A stretch of 64,000 nt of DNA from Schlesneria paludicola DSM 18645 (GTDB taxonomy: Bacteria > Planctomycetota > Planctomycetia > Planctomycetales > Planctomycetaceae). Of the stretch, positions 43,701 through 53,430 are shown piece after piece (position 1 is the first letter of the stretch; the number at the start of each line of letters is the position of its first letter). The notes beneath the pieces were generated by a model. That model searched no databases, was not told the DNA's origin, and worked only from the letters and a program-made list of their open reading frames with translations. The stretch covers positions 1-64,000 of the forward strand of contig CAMCMU010000014.1 of assembly GCA_945876035.1 (NCBI GenBank), written 5' to 3'. A program made the position numbers and the translations under genes.

Positions 43701-44360
43701 GGGACGACAGAGACATCGGGACCGGCATCCGTCAACATTCCCGATCATCGTTGTGAACAGACCGAACAAAAGGGAACGAAACTGGGGACAGTGGGCCGGC
43801 CCTTGCCCGGTGTCGTCGCTCGTGCCCTGGACCTCGAAACTCGCCAGCCACTCGGAATCGACCGAGAAGGCTTGATCCAGATCAAGGGGCCGAACATTAT
43901 GCTTGGTTACTGGAACCAACCGGAAAAAACGGCTGCCGTACTCAAGAATGGCTGGTACGACACGGGTGACATGGGGCTGATTGACGCCGATGGGTTCATA
44001 CACATCACCGGGCGTTTAAGCCGCTTTTCAAAAATCGGGGGTGAGATGGTTCCGCATCTGAAAATTGAGGCCTGCTTACAGGAAATCGTTGATGATCCCA
44101 ACAATAGTGATGCCGGAATTCAAATCGCAGTGACCGCAGTTCCTGACGAAAAGAAGGGCGAACGGCTGGTCGTTCTGCATCGGCCGATGATGAAGACCGT
44201 GGCCCATGTCATCGAAGAACTGTCGCGGTGCGACCTCCCCAACCTGTGGATTCCTGCGTACGATAGCTTCATCGAAGTTGCGGAAATTCCACTGCTTGGA
44301 ACAGGTAAACTGGATCTACGCGGAATCAAGCAACTGGCTTTGGAAAAAGCAAAACGATAA
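40764..44360 (+). CDS. MFS transporter / PlsC acyltransferase / AMP-dependent acyl ligase fusion (LplT-Aas-like)
   Basis: 1198 aa: MFS N-term; acyltransferase NHVTFAD and FPEGQLTRTG; adenylation ATIIYTSGSTGEPKGVMLSH, GYGTTETSG, YDTGDMGLID. Confidence 0.93.
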   Translation: MPMNDSIVGTEDHQPISLSDRSRSDAEPTPPDKLSRTAVMKQQSIGNPPEKQSPRSLFCLMAVQFLTVLNDNTFRWLAVAIAKPVLGSATALSLGLAGFTLPFIVFATPAGYLADRFSKVAVIRTCKVAEIVIMLLGCSAILSGQMTLLFLVVMLTGAMAALFSPAKCGSIPEQVDESRLLQVNGWMSLMTVVPAAFGFLFGNLLADRIQPTPSTVITASSLAPVAATLLSVAVVGWILSYGIRAFPSADPARKIPWNPLADIASSFRLLAHDPPLLRAAWGIAFFWILASLAQMNMDQLGQKDLRVSQDMIGWMGLWLVLGLGVGSVLAGWWSVGHVELGIVPLGAIGMAFWSMMLCLAGFYGSSMPHESFTVACLSLFALGISAGLFDVPLEAYLQQRAEARHLGQVVSATNFLAFTGILLISGLYYVARDLVNLSPSFIFLIAGLGTIPVAIYIVWLLPGATIRFAVWLAIQTVYRVRVYGLENVPKTGAAMLTPNHVTFADGVLLMLQIPRLTRFIVYANFVNHPQLNWLARLYEVIPIKSDGGPKSLIQSLRTAREALVDGSLVCIFPEGQLTRTGQLQAFQPGMLKILQGTSAPIIPVYLHGLWGSIFSFRGGKFFNKWPRRWPYPLSIHFGKPIAPPKCSAEIRFAVQELGADAVEADKFRELTPARQLIRSYKKSRHRHRIADSSGVEFSGGKVLASVLALRRVLLRHVFSSNEPNVGILLPPSAGCSLANFAVTLSGRVPVNLNYTMSERDINYCIQDARLKHVITSKQLLEKKPMNLDVPLVFLEDLKEQVRSFDKLLAGLGSFVLPSWILERVLGQRRTPIDGLATIIYTSGSTGEPKGVMLSHHNISATIDAINQVAQVEEHDVVLGVVPIFHSLGFLATLWMPVLLNAKVVYHVNPLDAREIGRLAQKHGATILFGTPTFLRGYLKRVDKEQFSKLDLVVVGAEKLPLELAEQFRDKFGVLPSEGYGTTETSGPASVNIPDHRCEQTEQKGTKLGTVGRPLPGVVARALDLETRQPLGIDREGLIQIKGPNIMLGYWNQPEKTAAVLKNGWYDTGDMGLIDADGFIHITGRLSRFSKIGGEMVPHLKIEACLQEIVDDPNNSDAGIQIAVTAVPDEKKGERLVVLHRPMMKTVAHVIEELSRCDLPNLWIPAYDSFIEVAEIPLLGTGKLDLRGIKQLALEKAKR

Positions 44361-44392
44361 CTGAAATCCACAGTGGATCGCCGGCCGGCTCG

Positions 44393-44429
44393 AGACAATA
44401 TTGCTTAGACAATGTTGCTTAGACAATGT
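44393..44429. repeat. 14-bp tandem repeat, about 2.6 copies
   Basis: AGACAATATTGCTT AGACAATGTTGCTT AGACAATGT. Confidence 0.85.
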
Positions 44430-44740
44430 GGAGGTTTTTTAGAAGGTCAATGCCGATCGACGACCCTGCCGACAATCAGCATTTTTGCAGAATCGCTGAT
44501 GCGGAATGCCTCGCGCCCGCACTCCGTCCCCGAGATGTTCGCCGGCCAAAAGTGCATTGGTGGGCTGTTTTCTATGGAGCAGGTATTGTTGGCCGAATGC
44601 GCAGCCATGGTTGATCAATTCACTGATGCAGGTACACTTTCTCCACCTGACAAATCGGTCGCGTGGGTTGACCATGCGAGCTTTTGTATTCCGTGACTGA
44701 ATCACTCCCCCCCCAAAAAATTACAGAAGAAGGCTTCCCG

Positions 44741-45376
44741 ATGACTCGATTCATGAGCTGCCTGATGTTGACCGCGTTGACTTTGATCGGATCGGCTGAT
44801 GCGGCTGAACCGGATCAGGATGGTTTCGTTCAACTCTTCGACGGCAAGTCGTTTGAGGGTTGGAAAGCCAATGAAAACAAGAACAGTTGGAAGATTTTGG
44901 ATGGCGCGATTGTGGCCAACGGTTCGAGAAGCCATGTGTTCTATGTGGGAGACGACAAGCCATTCATCAATTTTGAGTTGCGAGTGGACGTCAAAACTGA
45001 AGCCGATTCCAACGGTGGAATTTACTTCCACACAAAGTTTCAGGAGCAGGGTTGGCCAAAATATGGTTTTGAGGCGCAGGTCAATAATTGCCCAAAAAAG
45101 GATCCCATCAAGACAGGTAGCCTGTATGGTGTGAAAAACGTTTTTGAGCTTCATGTGAAGGACGGTGAGTGGTACACCGAGACCGTCATCGTCAATGGTA
45201 AGAACGTCAAGATTAAGGTCAACGACACGATCGTCACTGATTATACCGAGCCCGCTGACAAGCAACCGGAGCCTGATTACACGCATAAACTCGACGAAGG
45301 AACCTTCGCATTGCAGGCGCATGACCCGGGGAGCACCGTTCACTTCAAAAATATTCGCGTGAAGAGGCTCGATTGA
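44741..45376 (+). CDS. DUF1080 (3-keto-disaccharide hydrolase-like) secreted protein
   Basis: Start MTRFMSCLMLTALTLIGSADA; FVQLFDGKSFEGWKANENKNSWKILDGAIVANG; FALQAHDPGSTVHFKNIRVKRL. Confidence 0.93.
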   Translation: MTRFMSCLMLTALTLIGSADAAEPDQDGFVQLFDGKSFEGWKANENKNSWKILDGAIVANGSRSHVFYVGDDKPFINFELRVDVKTEADSNGGIYFHTKFQEQGWPKYGFEAQVNNCPKKDPIKTGSLYGVKNVFELHVKDGEWYTETVIVNGKNVKIKVNDTIVTDYTEPADKQPEPDYTHKLDEGTFALQAHDPGSTVHFKNIRVKRLD

Positions 45377-45812
45377 TTTCGATGGCACACAGCAACGATT
45401 ATGTAGCGAGCCCGACGATTAAAGAAACGTGCACGAGGGGACTGTTTTTCAACCCTCCGCCAGATGTGTTCAGGACAGGCTCAGAGACGATGGACTGCCC
45501 CGGCTGAAAGACCTGAGCCAAGATCGCCTCTTGCCGTTTTAGGATCTATGGCCGAATGGAGTCTGGTACTCTCTCAACCCAGCCGAACAGACGTTCATCT
45601 TTGAACGGGGGAGGCGAGAAGTCCGAGACAGACGCGGGACCCCACGCAGACAGCATCGGATGACATTGACCATCACAACGCAAAATCCAAACCGTTTTTC
45701 TTGACGAAGAACGCGGCAGACATTCCGGAAAACGTGAAAGGTGCCAGAGCGGCCGTGTCAGATCCCCTCTACCTGAGACACGACGCCAGGCGTGTCATTT
45801 TGCTCCACAAAG

Positions 45813-46859
45813 TCACCGCCGGTTGTGTTCCCACGGACCGGTCTTGGTGAAGTTGCCGTCGAGTAACGTTGACGGAGCGATATCAAATTGAAAGGTCAGG
45901 GGGATGATGTGATTTCCGGAGAGCCTGTTGAAGTCTGGGCCTTCCGTCGAGATTGAGGCGCTGATCAGACCCGAAGTGATGCTCACGCCGCTGCAGTTTT
46001 CGATTCGAATGGTTCCGTAAAAAAAACAGCAATTTGCGATTGCCATGCCATGGGTGACGTTTCTGGCCCAGAGAGCGTAGCGTTGGTTGTGATTCACGAG
46101 GCAGCCCGTGATACTGCCGTGCGATCCGTTTTCATGATCGACGATGACAAGACCATCCCTGTTGTCGCCAATATTCGAACTAGCGATGTTGGTGTTTCCT
46201 GCGTGAATTATCAGGCCAGTGAGATTGTGATGGCAGTGCAGGTGTGATGCCGTGATGTATTCGGCTCGCGTGTCAAACCGGATGCCAATAAAATTTTCCC
46301 GAGCCGTGATGCGGGTCAGCGTTCCGCCGTCTGTGAACCCCGACGCTCGGTTGTTTGAGCGGATAATCTGCAGTCCCGCTCCGTCACAGTTTCGGATCGT
46401 GACGCCGGAGACTTCATAACCCCAACAGGCCTCAATCACCATCCCGTGAGCCGCTCGATCAGTCCGTTTCTGCCACGCGCCGATCGCTTCGCCTTGGATC
46501 GTGAGATCTCGTAATTTCCAAGCGGTCGATGTTTGTTGAAGAAACACGGGTTGCTCCCCGAATGCCTGTAAGACGGTCCCGGGGCCAGTGCCGATGACCG
46601 TGACATTTTCGGGAATCGTGACAGCCTGAATGCGATACGTTCCCGGCCCGATTTGGACAACTCCGGGTCCCGCATTCAGGGCCTTTTTCAGAGCCGAAGA
46701 GTCGTCACGCGTCGTCATACTGCCATCGGGCATCGTGCCGTCGTCATTGCGGAAATCCGACAACAGCCGTTCCGCGGTCGCGGAAATCGTTGGATTCGGC
46801 TGCGCACTCACCAGACTGGCGATCAAAAAACAACAACACAAGGCAACGATCCAGCGCAT
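45813..46859 (-). CDS. Secreted right-handed parallel beta-helix protein
   Basis: Signal peptide; ALKKALNAGPGVVQIGPGTYRIQ; repeated GVTIRNCDGAGLQI / NLTGLIIHAGNTNIASSNI coils. Confidence 0.88.
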   Translation of the reverse strand: MRWIVALCCCFLIASLVSAQPNPTISATAERLLSDFRNDDGTMPDGSMTTRDDSSALKKALNAGPGVVQIGPGTYRIQAVTIPENVTVIGTGPGTVLQAFGEQPVFLQQTSTAWKLRDLTIQGEAIGAWQKRTDRAAHGMVIEACWGYEVSGVTIRNCDGAGLQIIRSNNRASGFTDGGTLTRITARENFIGIRFDTRAEYITASHLHCHHNLTGLIIHAGNTNIASSNIGDNRDGLVIVDHENGSHGSITGCLVNHNQRYALWARNVTHGMAIANCCFFYGTIRIENCSGVSITSGLISASISTEGPDFNRLSGNHIIPLTFQFDIAPSTLLDGNFTKTGPWEHNRR

Positions 46860-47704
46860 GCATCTGCTCCATCTCTCAAGAGTTGGCGGTGTCGGTGAGC
46901 TTATTCGAGCGCTCGATTGTATAGGAAAGTCCGTGCGATCGTAATCTTAGGGGACGATGACAGGCGGGCTTGCCATGGATCTCGGTGAGCGACGGCATCG
47001 CAATCTGCATCTGGGGGACGGAGGTCGACAGGTTGCTAAAGCACATCGGAGAGCCGATGGAGATTCAAGACCCTTCCGTCCGGCGAGCGATATTTTCGGG
47101 GATGAAGTTCATGCGTGTTCTTCGCCGTTCGGTCAGCCTGACAGCGTCGTCTGCCAGAGTCCGCTCCGTCGATCGATACGGATCGCATCGCGGGATCGCG
47201 CCCGGTTCCAGTCGCGCCATCCGAAGGGGGATCACCGAGTCTCTAGCCGTCGGCGTGTTTCACCAAATTCCACGATCCGCATCACGAGATCCGGGCGGCG
47301 AGGCGGAGTCGATGATTGCTTTCGAATGGAGCAAAAGTTCAATCATGGTTTACAGCCAATCCATGCGATTAAGGACCAGCGTTTGTCTGCGTGACAAACC
47401 GAGTGAGCGACACTAACGTCTGCCGAGTCGGCGGAGGAATCCACGTCAATAACGGTTGGCCGTGCGACAATCCGGCCCGCTCAATAATGCTATACCGTCA
47501 AGCCGTTGCCGCTTTCGATGGCCATCGCTAAGATTCGGAGACTCGTGCTTTGTCGTCTTGCACGGTTGCCAAACAAATCTCTGCTTCTTCGCCGAATGTG
47601 CCCTTTGTGGCGACACACCAAAAACCCTTGGTCCAGTCGCGAGATTGCTTGACCAAGCAATGTGTCTTCGTAAACGGATTTGTCTTTTAGATGTCGATCG
47701 CTGC

Positions 47705-47732
47705 TCAACAAATAAACATCAACAAATAAACA
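47705..47732 (+). repeat. 14-bp perfect tandem duplication just upstream of the mrp start
   Basis: TCAACAAATAAACA x2; second copy ends 29 nt before ATG 47762. Confidence 0.9.
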
Positions 47733-47761
47733 ACGGACAGACGAGGGATACAGGACCTGAA

Positions 47762-48832
47762 ATGCTCACTGAAATGCAGTTGTTGGAGCCATTGCAAACT
47801 TGCCAAGATCCGGAACTTGGCCGTTCGTTTGGTGAGCTCAAGATGCTCGCCGGAGCTAGTCTCGGATCAGGTAACGTGCTGAACGTGACCATTGATTTGC
47901 CGACTCCAGCCTATCCGCGACGGGCGAGAATTACAGAACTTGTTCAATCGAAATTACGTCAGGCGTTTCCCGATATCGCGACGGTCGCTGTTAGCTACAT
48001 CTCGAATGTCCGGGGCAAAATGAGCGGTGGCACAATCGGCTTGAGAGCGAAGAATGTGATTGCCGTAGGGAGCGGTAAGGGAGGTGTCGGAAAGAGTACG
48101 ATTGCCGCGTCCCTTGCCTACGGACTGCAGACACTGGGGTGCAAAGTCGGGCTGATGGATGCCGACGTCTACGGCCCCAGCATTCCACACATGGTCGGCT
48201 CACAGGGTGCCCCGTCTGCGGTCAAACATACGACTTCCACGGGCGAAACATTCGAACGAATGGAGCCAATCATTGCGGATGGGCTCAAGGTGATGTCGAT
48301 GGCGTATTTCGTGAAGCCGGATCAAGCTGTCATCTGGCGTGGTCCGATGCTTCACAAGGCGATTACACAATTTCTCAAAGACACCGATTGGGGCGAACTC
48401 GATTATCTAATCATCGACCTACCGCCCGGCACGGGTGATGTTTCACTGACACTGTCTCAGATCGTTGGATTGGCTGGAGCGATTGTGGTTTGTACTCCGC
48501 AACAAGTCGCCCTACTGGATGCGATCAAGGCCGTCAGCATGTTCCGGCAGGTGAAAATTCCACTGCTGGGTGTTGTCGAAAATATGACCGGAGAGATCTT
48601 CGGACGAGGTGGCGCGCGCCGCAAAGCGGAAGAGTTGGGTATTCCATTTCTCGGCGAATTGCCAATCGATTCGGGCATTCGAATCCGGGGCGACGACGGC
48701 CGTATTTCCAGTTTATTCAATGACGACAATCCCTCCAAAGAACCCCTGTTACACATTTGCCAGCAAGCCGCGATACAGGTTGCCAAGCAACTGCTTCACG
48801 CGCCACAAATGCCTCAACTCGAGATCCTTTAA
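47762..48832 (+). CDS. Mrp/NBP35/ApbC-family P-loop ATPase
   Basis: Start MLTEMQLLEPLQTCQDPELGRSFGEL; VIAVGSGKGGVGKSTIAASLAYGLQTLG; LIIDLPPGTGDVSLTLSQ. Confidence 0.94.
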   Translation: MLTEMQLLEPLQTCQDPELGRSFGELKMLAGASLGSGNVLNVTIDLPTPAYPRRARITELVQSKLRQAFPDIATVAVSYISNVRGKMSGGTIGLRAKNVIAVGSGKGGVGKSTIAASLAYGLQTLGCKVGLMDADVYGPSIPHMVGSQGAPSAVKHTTSTGETFERMEPIIADGLKVMSMAYFVKPDQAVIWRGPMLHKAITQFLKDTDWGELDYLIIDLPPGTGDVSLTLSQIVGLAGAIVVCTPQQVALLDAIKAVSMFRQVKIPLLGVVENMTGEIFGRGGARRKAEELGIPFLGELPIDSGIRIRGDDGRISSLFNDDNPSKEPLLHICQQAAIQVAKQLLHAPQMPQLEIL

Positions 48833-49421
48833 TCCATTCCTGGGCAAAATTTGCGCCGCTGATTCGGTTTACCGATTCACGCCATTCCAAATACCGGATG
48901 CAATTCGAGTTGTTGTGTGTCCGCTTTGGCGATACCGGTCATCGTCAAAAAATAACGCGTCAGTGATATTTCCGAGCCTTTGGGTGGTTGTGGTGGTGTG
49001 GGATCTCGCCGAGCAGATCGCTAGGGCCAAGAACCCGATTCAAAAATTTTTGTCAGGGACATCAACACACGCAACCCCGCAACACGATCCCGCGATGGTT
49101 CAAATCAGGGACTGATCGATCCCCCTCCTGTGTTCCAATCAGCGTGAACATTCGGTGTTGAAAATGGATCCGTGCTAGGGGGCAATGAAGGCGACACGAG
49201 TCCGCTGTTCCAACGAGCGTCGGATGGGCGTGGGATCTGGCGAATTCTTTTCAGCCGACAACTCCGAGTGATTCACTCGTTGTCCAGAAGCCCCGCAGCA
49301 CCGATTTCCGCGACTCTTGAGAAGGTCTGGAGTGACGCCGGCAGAGACCTCGGTCGCTATTTTAATCGATTCAGGCGGCCGCTCGCACCAAAACGAGTGG
49401 AACACAAAGGAGGCCTTGCAG

Positions 49422-50960
49422 TCAGTCAAGTTGTGTGAGGCGCAAGGTCATAGCGGTTGAAGCAATGAGCCACGTCAGGCAACCGCTCGTCAAAACGATG
49501 GAAACACTGCGGGGCCACCAAGACTGGGCGAGCCGGACGATTCCCCCAGAAGCAATCACGAGTATCGGCGGAACCAGCGGCAGAATGAAGCGTTCGCCGG
49601 CCGCCACGGGTACGTACCAGCCGAAGACCGGCACACAAATCAGCAGCCAAATGGGGATCAAGAAGGGCTCCGTCCGTCGCTCCGTGGCCCCTCCGAACAA
49701 CGCGATCCCGGCCCAGAGGCCTCCGAACAAGATCCGGCTGTCTTGCAATGGGCTTGGCCCCAGACTTCGCATCAGAATAAAGAGTTCCCAAACCACTCCG
49801 GAAACGCCGCGCTCCAGAATCTGTGTTGCGGAATGCTCTTCCAGAAAACGCTGGGTTGCCGTCCCCAAAGACATCGAATTGGCCAGACTCACCGGGTCGG
49901 AAAACTCGTCGACGAACAGCAACCACGAATTCACATTGTAAGTCGGCGACCCATATCTCAAGGTATTGCGGATAAGGAGTGGTGCACTGACCAACCCCCA
50001 ACCGAGGCAGACACAGGCCAGAGACAACAACGCACGCCTCCACCGAAAAGAGGCCTTGTTGAGACCGACGCGCATCGGCTCGGTAGCGTTTGGATTTGTG
50101 AGGCAGACGCGTACAACAAGCAGGATTCCATAGCCAACCAGCCAGAGTAACCCGGTCCCTTTGGTGAGGTACATCAGTCCCAACCACCCGCCACAACAAA
50201 CCTGTCGGACAGACAACGAACGGATCGAAGTCAGGTCGCTCTGATAAGGCCTGCCGAAATACAACCATCCCACCGTCGCGAGACAGACCATCAGACTTTC
50301 ACAACTGACGAGTGTCGCGGCGTAGCAGCAGGCAAAGTTGGTCGCGAAGAGGGTACATGAAACGGCTGATGTGCCGGGTCCGAATTGACGCATGACGGCC
50401 CACCCCAAGCCACAGAGCGTCATCAGTCCGAACAGAACCGAGAGCCATTGTCCCCATTCTTTCGTCGGCCATAAGGCCAACAAGGCCAGATACAGTGGAT
50501 GTCGATTGGCCTCTTCAAATTGACCGGTGAGCAGGTTGCGAACGAGTGCTACGCTTCCCCCGGTGGTGTGTATTTCGGCCGCCGTTGTGAGGTAAGCAAA
50601 CTGATCCGAGTTGTTCTCTAACACTTGCCGCGGAGCGAGATGGGTTGCGATCATCAAAAAGCTGACGCAGGAACACAGGATGAGTCCGCTGGCCATTCGC
50701 TGCGACATCGCGGATTCGACGTCTGGAAAATGATGTAACCAACGTCGAATCGCGTCACTCCGTGTCTGCCAAAAGCGATTCGACGATACGGCTAATAGCC
50801 CAGACAGCACTCCCATGGAGAGGGCCCCGGCCAAGGCGATCAGGCCGAGCCTTGACTGCGCTCCGAGCCCCGTCGTTCGCAAGTGGCAGATGTTTGCAAC
50901 TGCTACCAAGCAAAGGGAGCAGAAAATGAGCGAGAACAGTCGATGTGGAATGAATTGCAT
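49422..50960 (-). CDS. Multi-TM GT39-like (glycosyltransferase RgtA/ArnT-like) protein
   Basis: Probable start MQFIPHRLFSLIFCSL; multiple TM helices; NRHPLYLALLALWPTKEWG; FILPLVPPILVIASGGI. Confidence 0.7.
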   Translation of the reverse strand: MQFIPHRLFSLIFCSLCLVAVANICHLRTTGLGAQSRLGLIALAGALSMGVLSGLLAVSSNRFWQTRSDAIRRWLHHFPDVESAMSQRMASGLILCSCVSFLMIATHLAPRQVLENNSDQFAYLTTAAEIHTTGGSVALVRNLLTGQFEEANRHPLYLALLALWPTKEWGQWLSVLFGLMTLCGLGWAVMRQFGPGTSAVSCTLFATNFACCYAATLVSCESLMVCLATVGWLYFGRPYQSDLTSIRSLSVRQVCCGGWLGLMYLTKGTGLLWLVGYGILLVVRVCLTNPNATEPMRVGLNKASFRWRRALLSLACVCLGWGLVSAPLLIRNTLRYGSPTYNVNSWLLFVDEFSDPVSLANSMSLGTATQRFLEEHSATQILERGVSGVVWELFILMRSLGPSPLQDSRILFGGLWAGIALFGGATERRTEPFLIPIWLLICVPVFGWYVPVAAGERFILPLVPPILVIASGGIVRLAQSWWPRSVSIVLTSGCLTWLIASTAMTLRLTQLD

Positions 50961-51636
50961 GATTGCATCTGTCGTCGGTTGTCGTTGTGATTGGCCACTG
51001 AGTCTGGAACGGAACGGCGTGGAAAATGTCACACGTCGTTTGGCGGCAAGCAAATCAACTCCGCCTGCCGATCGATTGAACTTACCCGAAACGGTGGCCG
51101 GCGTGTATCGGTCGTGTCTATGCTGTTTCACCGAGTTTCGGAAATTGCTGGAAGTTCTAAAGTGGACCTGGTGTGGCCGGCATCTCTGTTCTTGGAATGA
51201 GTCTGGATTGGCAACCCGCGACAGCGTTACGCTCGTTTGATGAAAGGCCTGGATTGAGTGCGATTACGTGAGTCGTAAACTCGGTAATCAGTGGCGGCTC
51301 CGCGCGTTCCGTCCTGAACGTCCCATCGAGATCAAGGACGGCTGCTGCAAGGCGATCATTTTTTCATGCGAGGTAGCCTTTTTTCTGGGGAGTCGAGCAG
51401 ATTGGCCGCAACGTGTCAGGCAGAATTTTTCGAAAAACGACGATCACAAAATAATCGCCTCTTTATTTCCATCAGGTCAACGGGTAAAGTCGTAATCCCG
51501 AGTGTGACGCCTGTCGAACACTCGATCATTCGCAAATGTCACTCATCGCATGACACTTCCAACAGATTTTTTCCTGCCGGGTCGACCACTTGATGAACCC
51601 TGAGTAAAACCGTCATACCTGAGTTTCGTGTACTTC

Positions 51637-52053
51637 ATGTCATCATTCTCTGTCCGTGTTGCTGCAGTGGCAATGATGCTGATTCAGATCAGCATCATTG
51701 GGGTGTATGCACCCACCCATCGGCTGTTGCATCATACATTGGCTCGGGTTGAGACGAATCAGCAATCGGTATCGCACTCCGACGGTCGTACGACTTGTTG
51801 CCATCACGGAGCGTGTGCGTCGAATCCGATCACGCAGCGGTTGAGTGCAGAGGAGTCCCCTGACACACCGTGTTCGGATGACGAGGGTCACTGTGTTTGG
51901 TGTTTGCTGGCGTTGCAACAAGCGGATCTTCCAATCCCTGTTGCAGACACGTTTCAGCGTCCTTCAGTCCAACCACGTTTTGTGATTGCTGGCTTAATCA
52001 TTGAAAGTGATGATGAGACGGCCTTTGACGTTCGTGGCCCACCCTCAGTGTGA
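51637..52053 (+). CDS. Cys/His-rich secreted protein, DUF2946-like
   Basis: TTCCHHGACASNP; CSDDEGHCVWCLLALQQ; C-term VRGPPSV. Confidence 0.5.
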   Translation: MSSFSVRVAAVAMMLIQISIIGVYAPTHRLLHHTLARVETNQQSVSHSDGRTTCCHHGACASNPITQRLSAEESPDTPCSDDEGHCVWCLLALQQADLPIPVADTFQRPSVQPRFVIAGLIIESDDETAFDVRGPPSV

Positions 52054-52287
52054 AGAGGCTTCTCCGAAATGGCGACTTTATGACGTTGTTTTCGAAGTCA
52101 TAAAGAGCCCTGCTCGTCTTAGAAACGTTCCACGTGGAAAATCGCGTGACGTGGTTTCCGGCGGGCATCACTGAGTCACTGATTCGTCCGGTTTCACGCT
52201 TGAACCTGACGGTCTGATCCGCTTCTTTACCGATTAATCAAAAAACTGACCGACGAGCACACAAATGCTGTCGCAAGGAGTCTTCGT

Positions 52288-53223
52288 ATGTTCACGCTCA
52301 TTCCGCGGAAACAATCCGGTTTTACGCTTATCGAACTATTGGTTGTGATCGCAATTATTGCTGTTTTGATCGCCTTGTTGCTGCCTGCGGTGCAGCAGGC
52401 ACGGGAGGCAGCACGCCGTAGTCAATGTCTCAATAATTTGAAACAACTGGGACTGGCATTGCATAACTATCATGACGTTCATGCTCTTTTTCCGCCCGGT
52501 TGGATCGGAGTCCAAGCGGGTGCGACCAATACCGAGGGACCGTCTGGATTTTCCTGGGGATCGCACCTCCTTCCCTACTTAGATCAGGGGAATGTCTACA
52601 GCAAAATAGACTTCAATGTCTCCTGTACGGATCTTGCGAATGATGCCATTCGCAAGACGAATCTTAATATCTTCCGATGCCCGTCTGATGTGTCGAACGA
52701 CACCTGGGAGATCGTGGAAGAGTTAAATCCGACAAATACACTTGCCACGCTACCCACGGCAAACTATGTCGGTAATTTTGGGACAGAGGGCTACGAAGAC
52801 ATCTGTGTGGGGGGAGATTTTCCGGGTGCGCAATGTCGTGGTGATGGCCTGTTTTTTCACAATGGAAATCTGAAGATCATAGACATCCTTGATGGGGCAA
52901 CCAATACTGTCATGCTCGGCGAGCATCGAACAGACAAGGCGTTGGACTGGCATAGTACTTGGCTGGGATACGTGGCGACCGGAGAAGAGGCCGCCGCACG
53001 CATTCTTGCTGTCAGCGACCACACTCCCAATCACCCCTCTCTGCACATTGACGACTATAGTAGCTATCACCCGGGGGGAGTCCATTTACACTTCGTTGAC
53101 GGTCACGCACGTTTTGTGACCAGTTTCATTGACGCGGATGTTTTTAAAGCCATGACCACGCGCGCTGGGGCGGAAGTGGAAAACCTGACCAACGGTAGCG
53201 GCTGGGACGCAATTCCTCATTAA
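52288..53223 (+). CDS. DUF1559 domain protein with type IV pilin-like N-terminus
   Basis: [68 protein letters not shown]. Confidence 0.96.
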   Translation: MFTLIPRKQSGFTLIELLVVIAIIAVLIALLLPAVQQAREAARRSQCLNNLKQLGLALHNYHDVHALFPPGWIGVQAGATNTEGPSGFSWGSHLLPYLDQGNVYSKIDFNVSCTDLANDAIRKTNLNIFRCPSDVSNDTWEIVEELNPTNTLATLPTANYVGNFGTEGYEDICVGGDFPGAQCRGDGLFFHNGNLKIIDILDGATNTVMLGEHRTDKALDWHSTWLGYVATGEEAAARILAVSDHTPNHPSLHIDDYSSYHPGGVHLHFVDGHARFVTSFIDADVFKAMTTRAGAEVENLTNGSGWDAIPH

Positions 53224-53430
53224 CGATTGGGCCGCACCGCAAACCGTTTTCCTACATGCCGCGGCTGGCACTGGTCACCTGACTCTGGAGTCCATCCGCT
53301 GGGTTCGCTCAGTGGATGGTCTGTCTAGGGCCTGTGTTTGCAACTCGAAATTGCTTCTTGCTGTCGCCTTTTGCGACTCGCTCAGGATGGACGACCTGGC
53401 AAATGTAAAATCCTCTGCGTCAAGAATAGG

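Noticed and set aside
49426-50268. 280-aa minus-strand ORF overlapping the GT39-like gene in another frame
   Set aside because: Arg-rich frame-shifted shadow of the better membrane-protein frame
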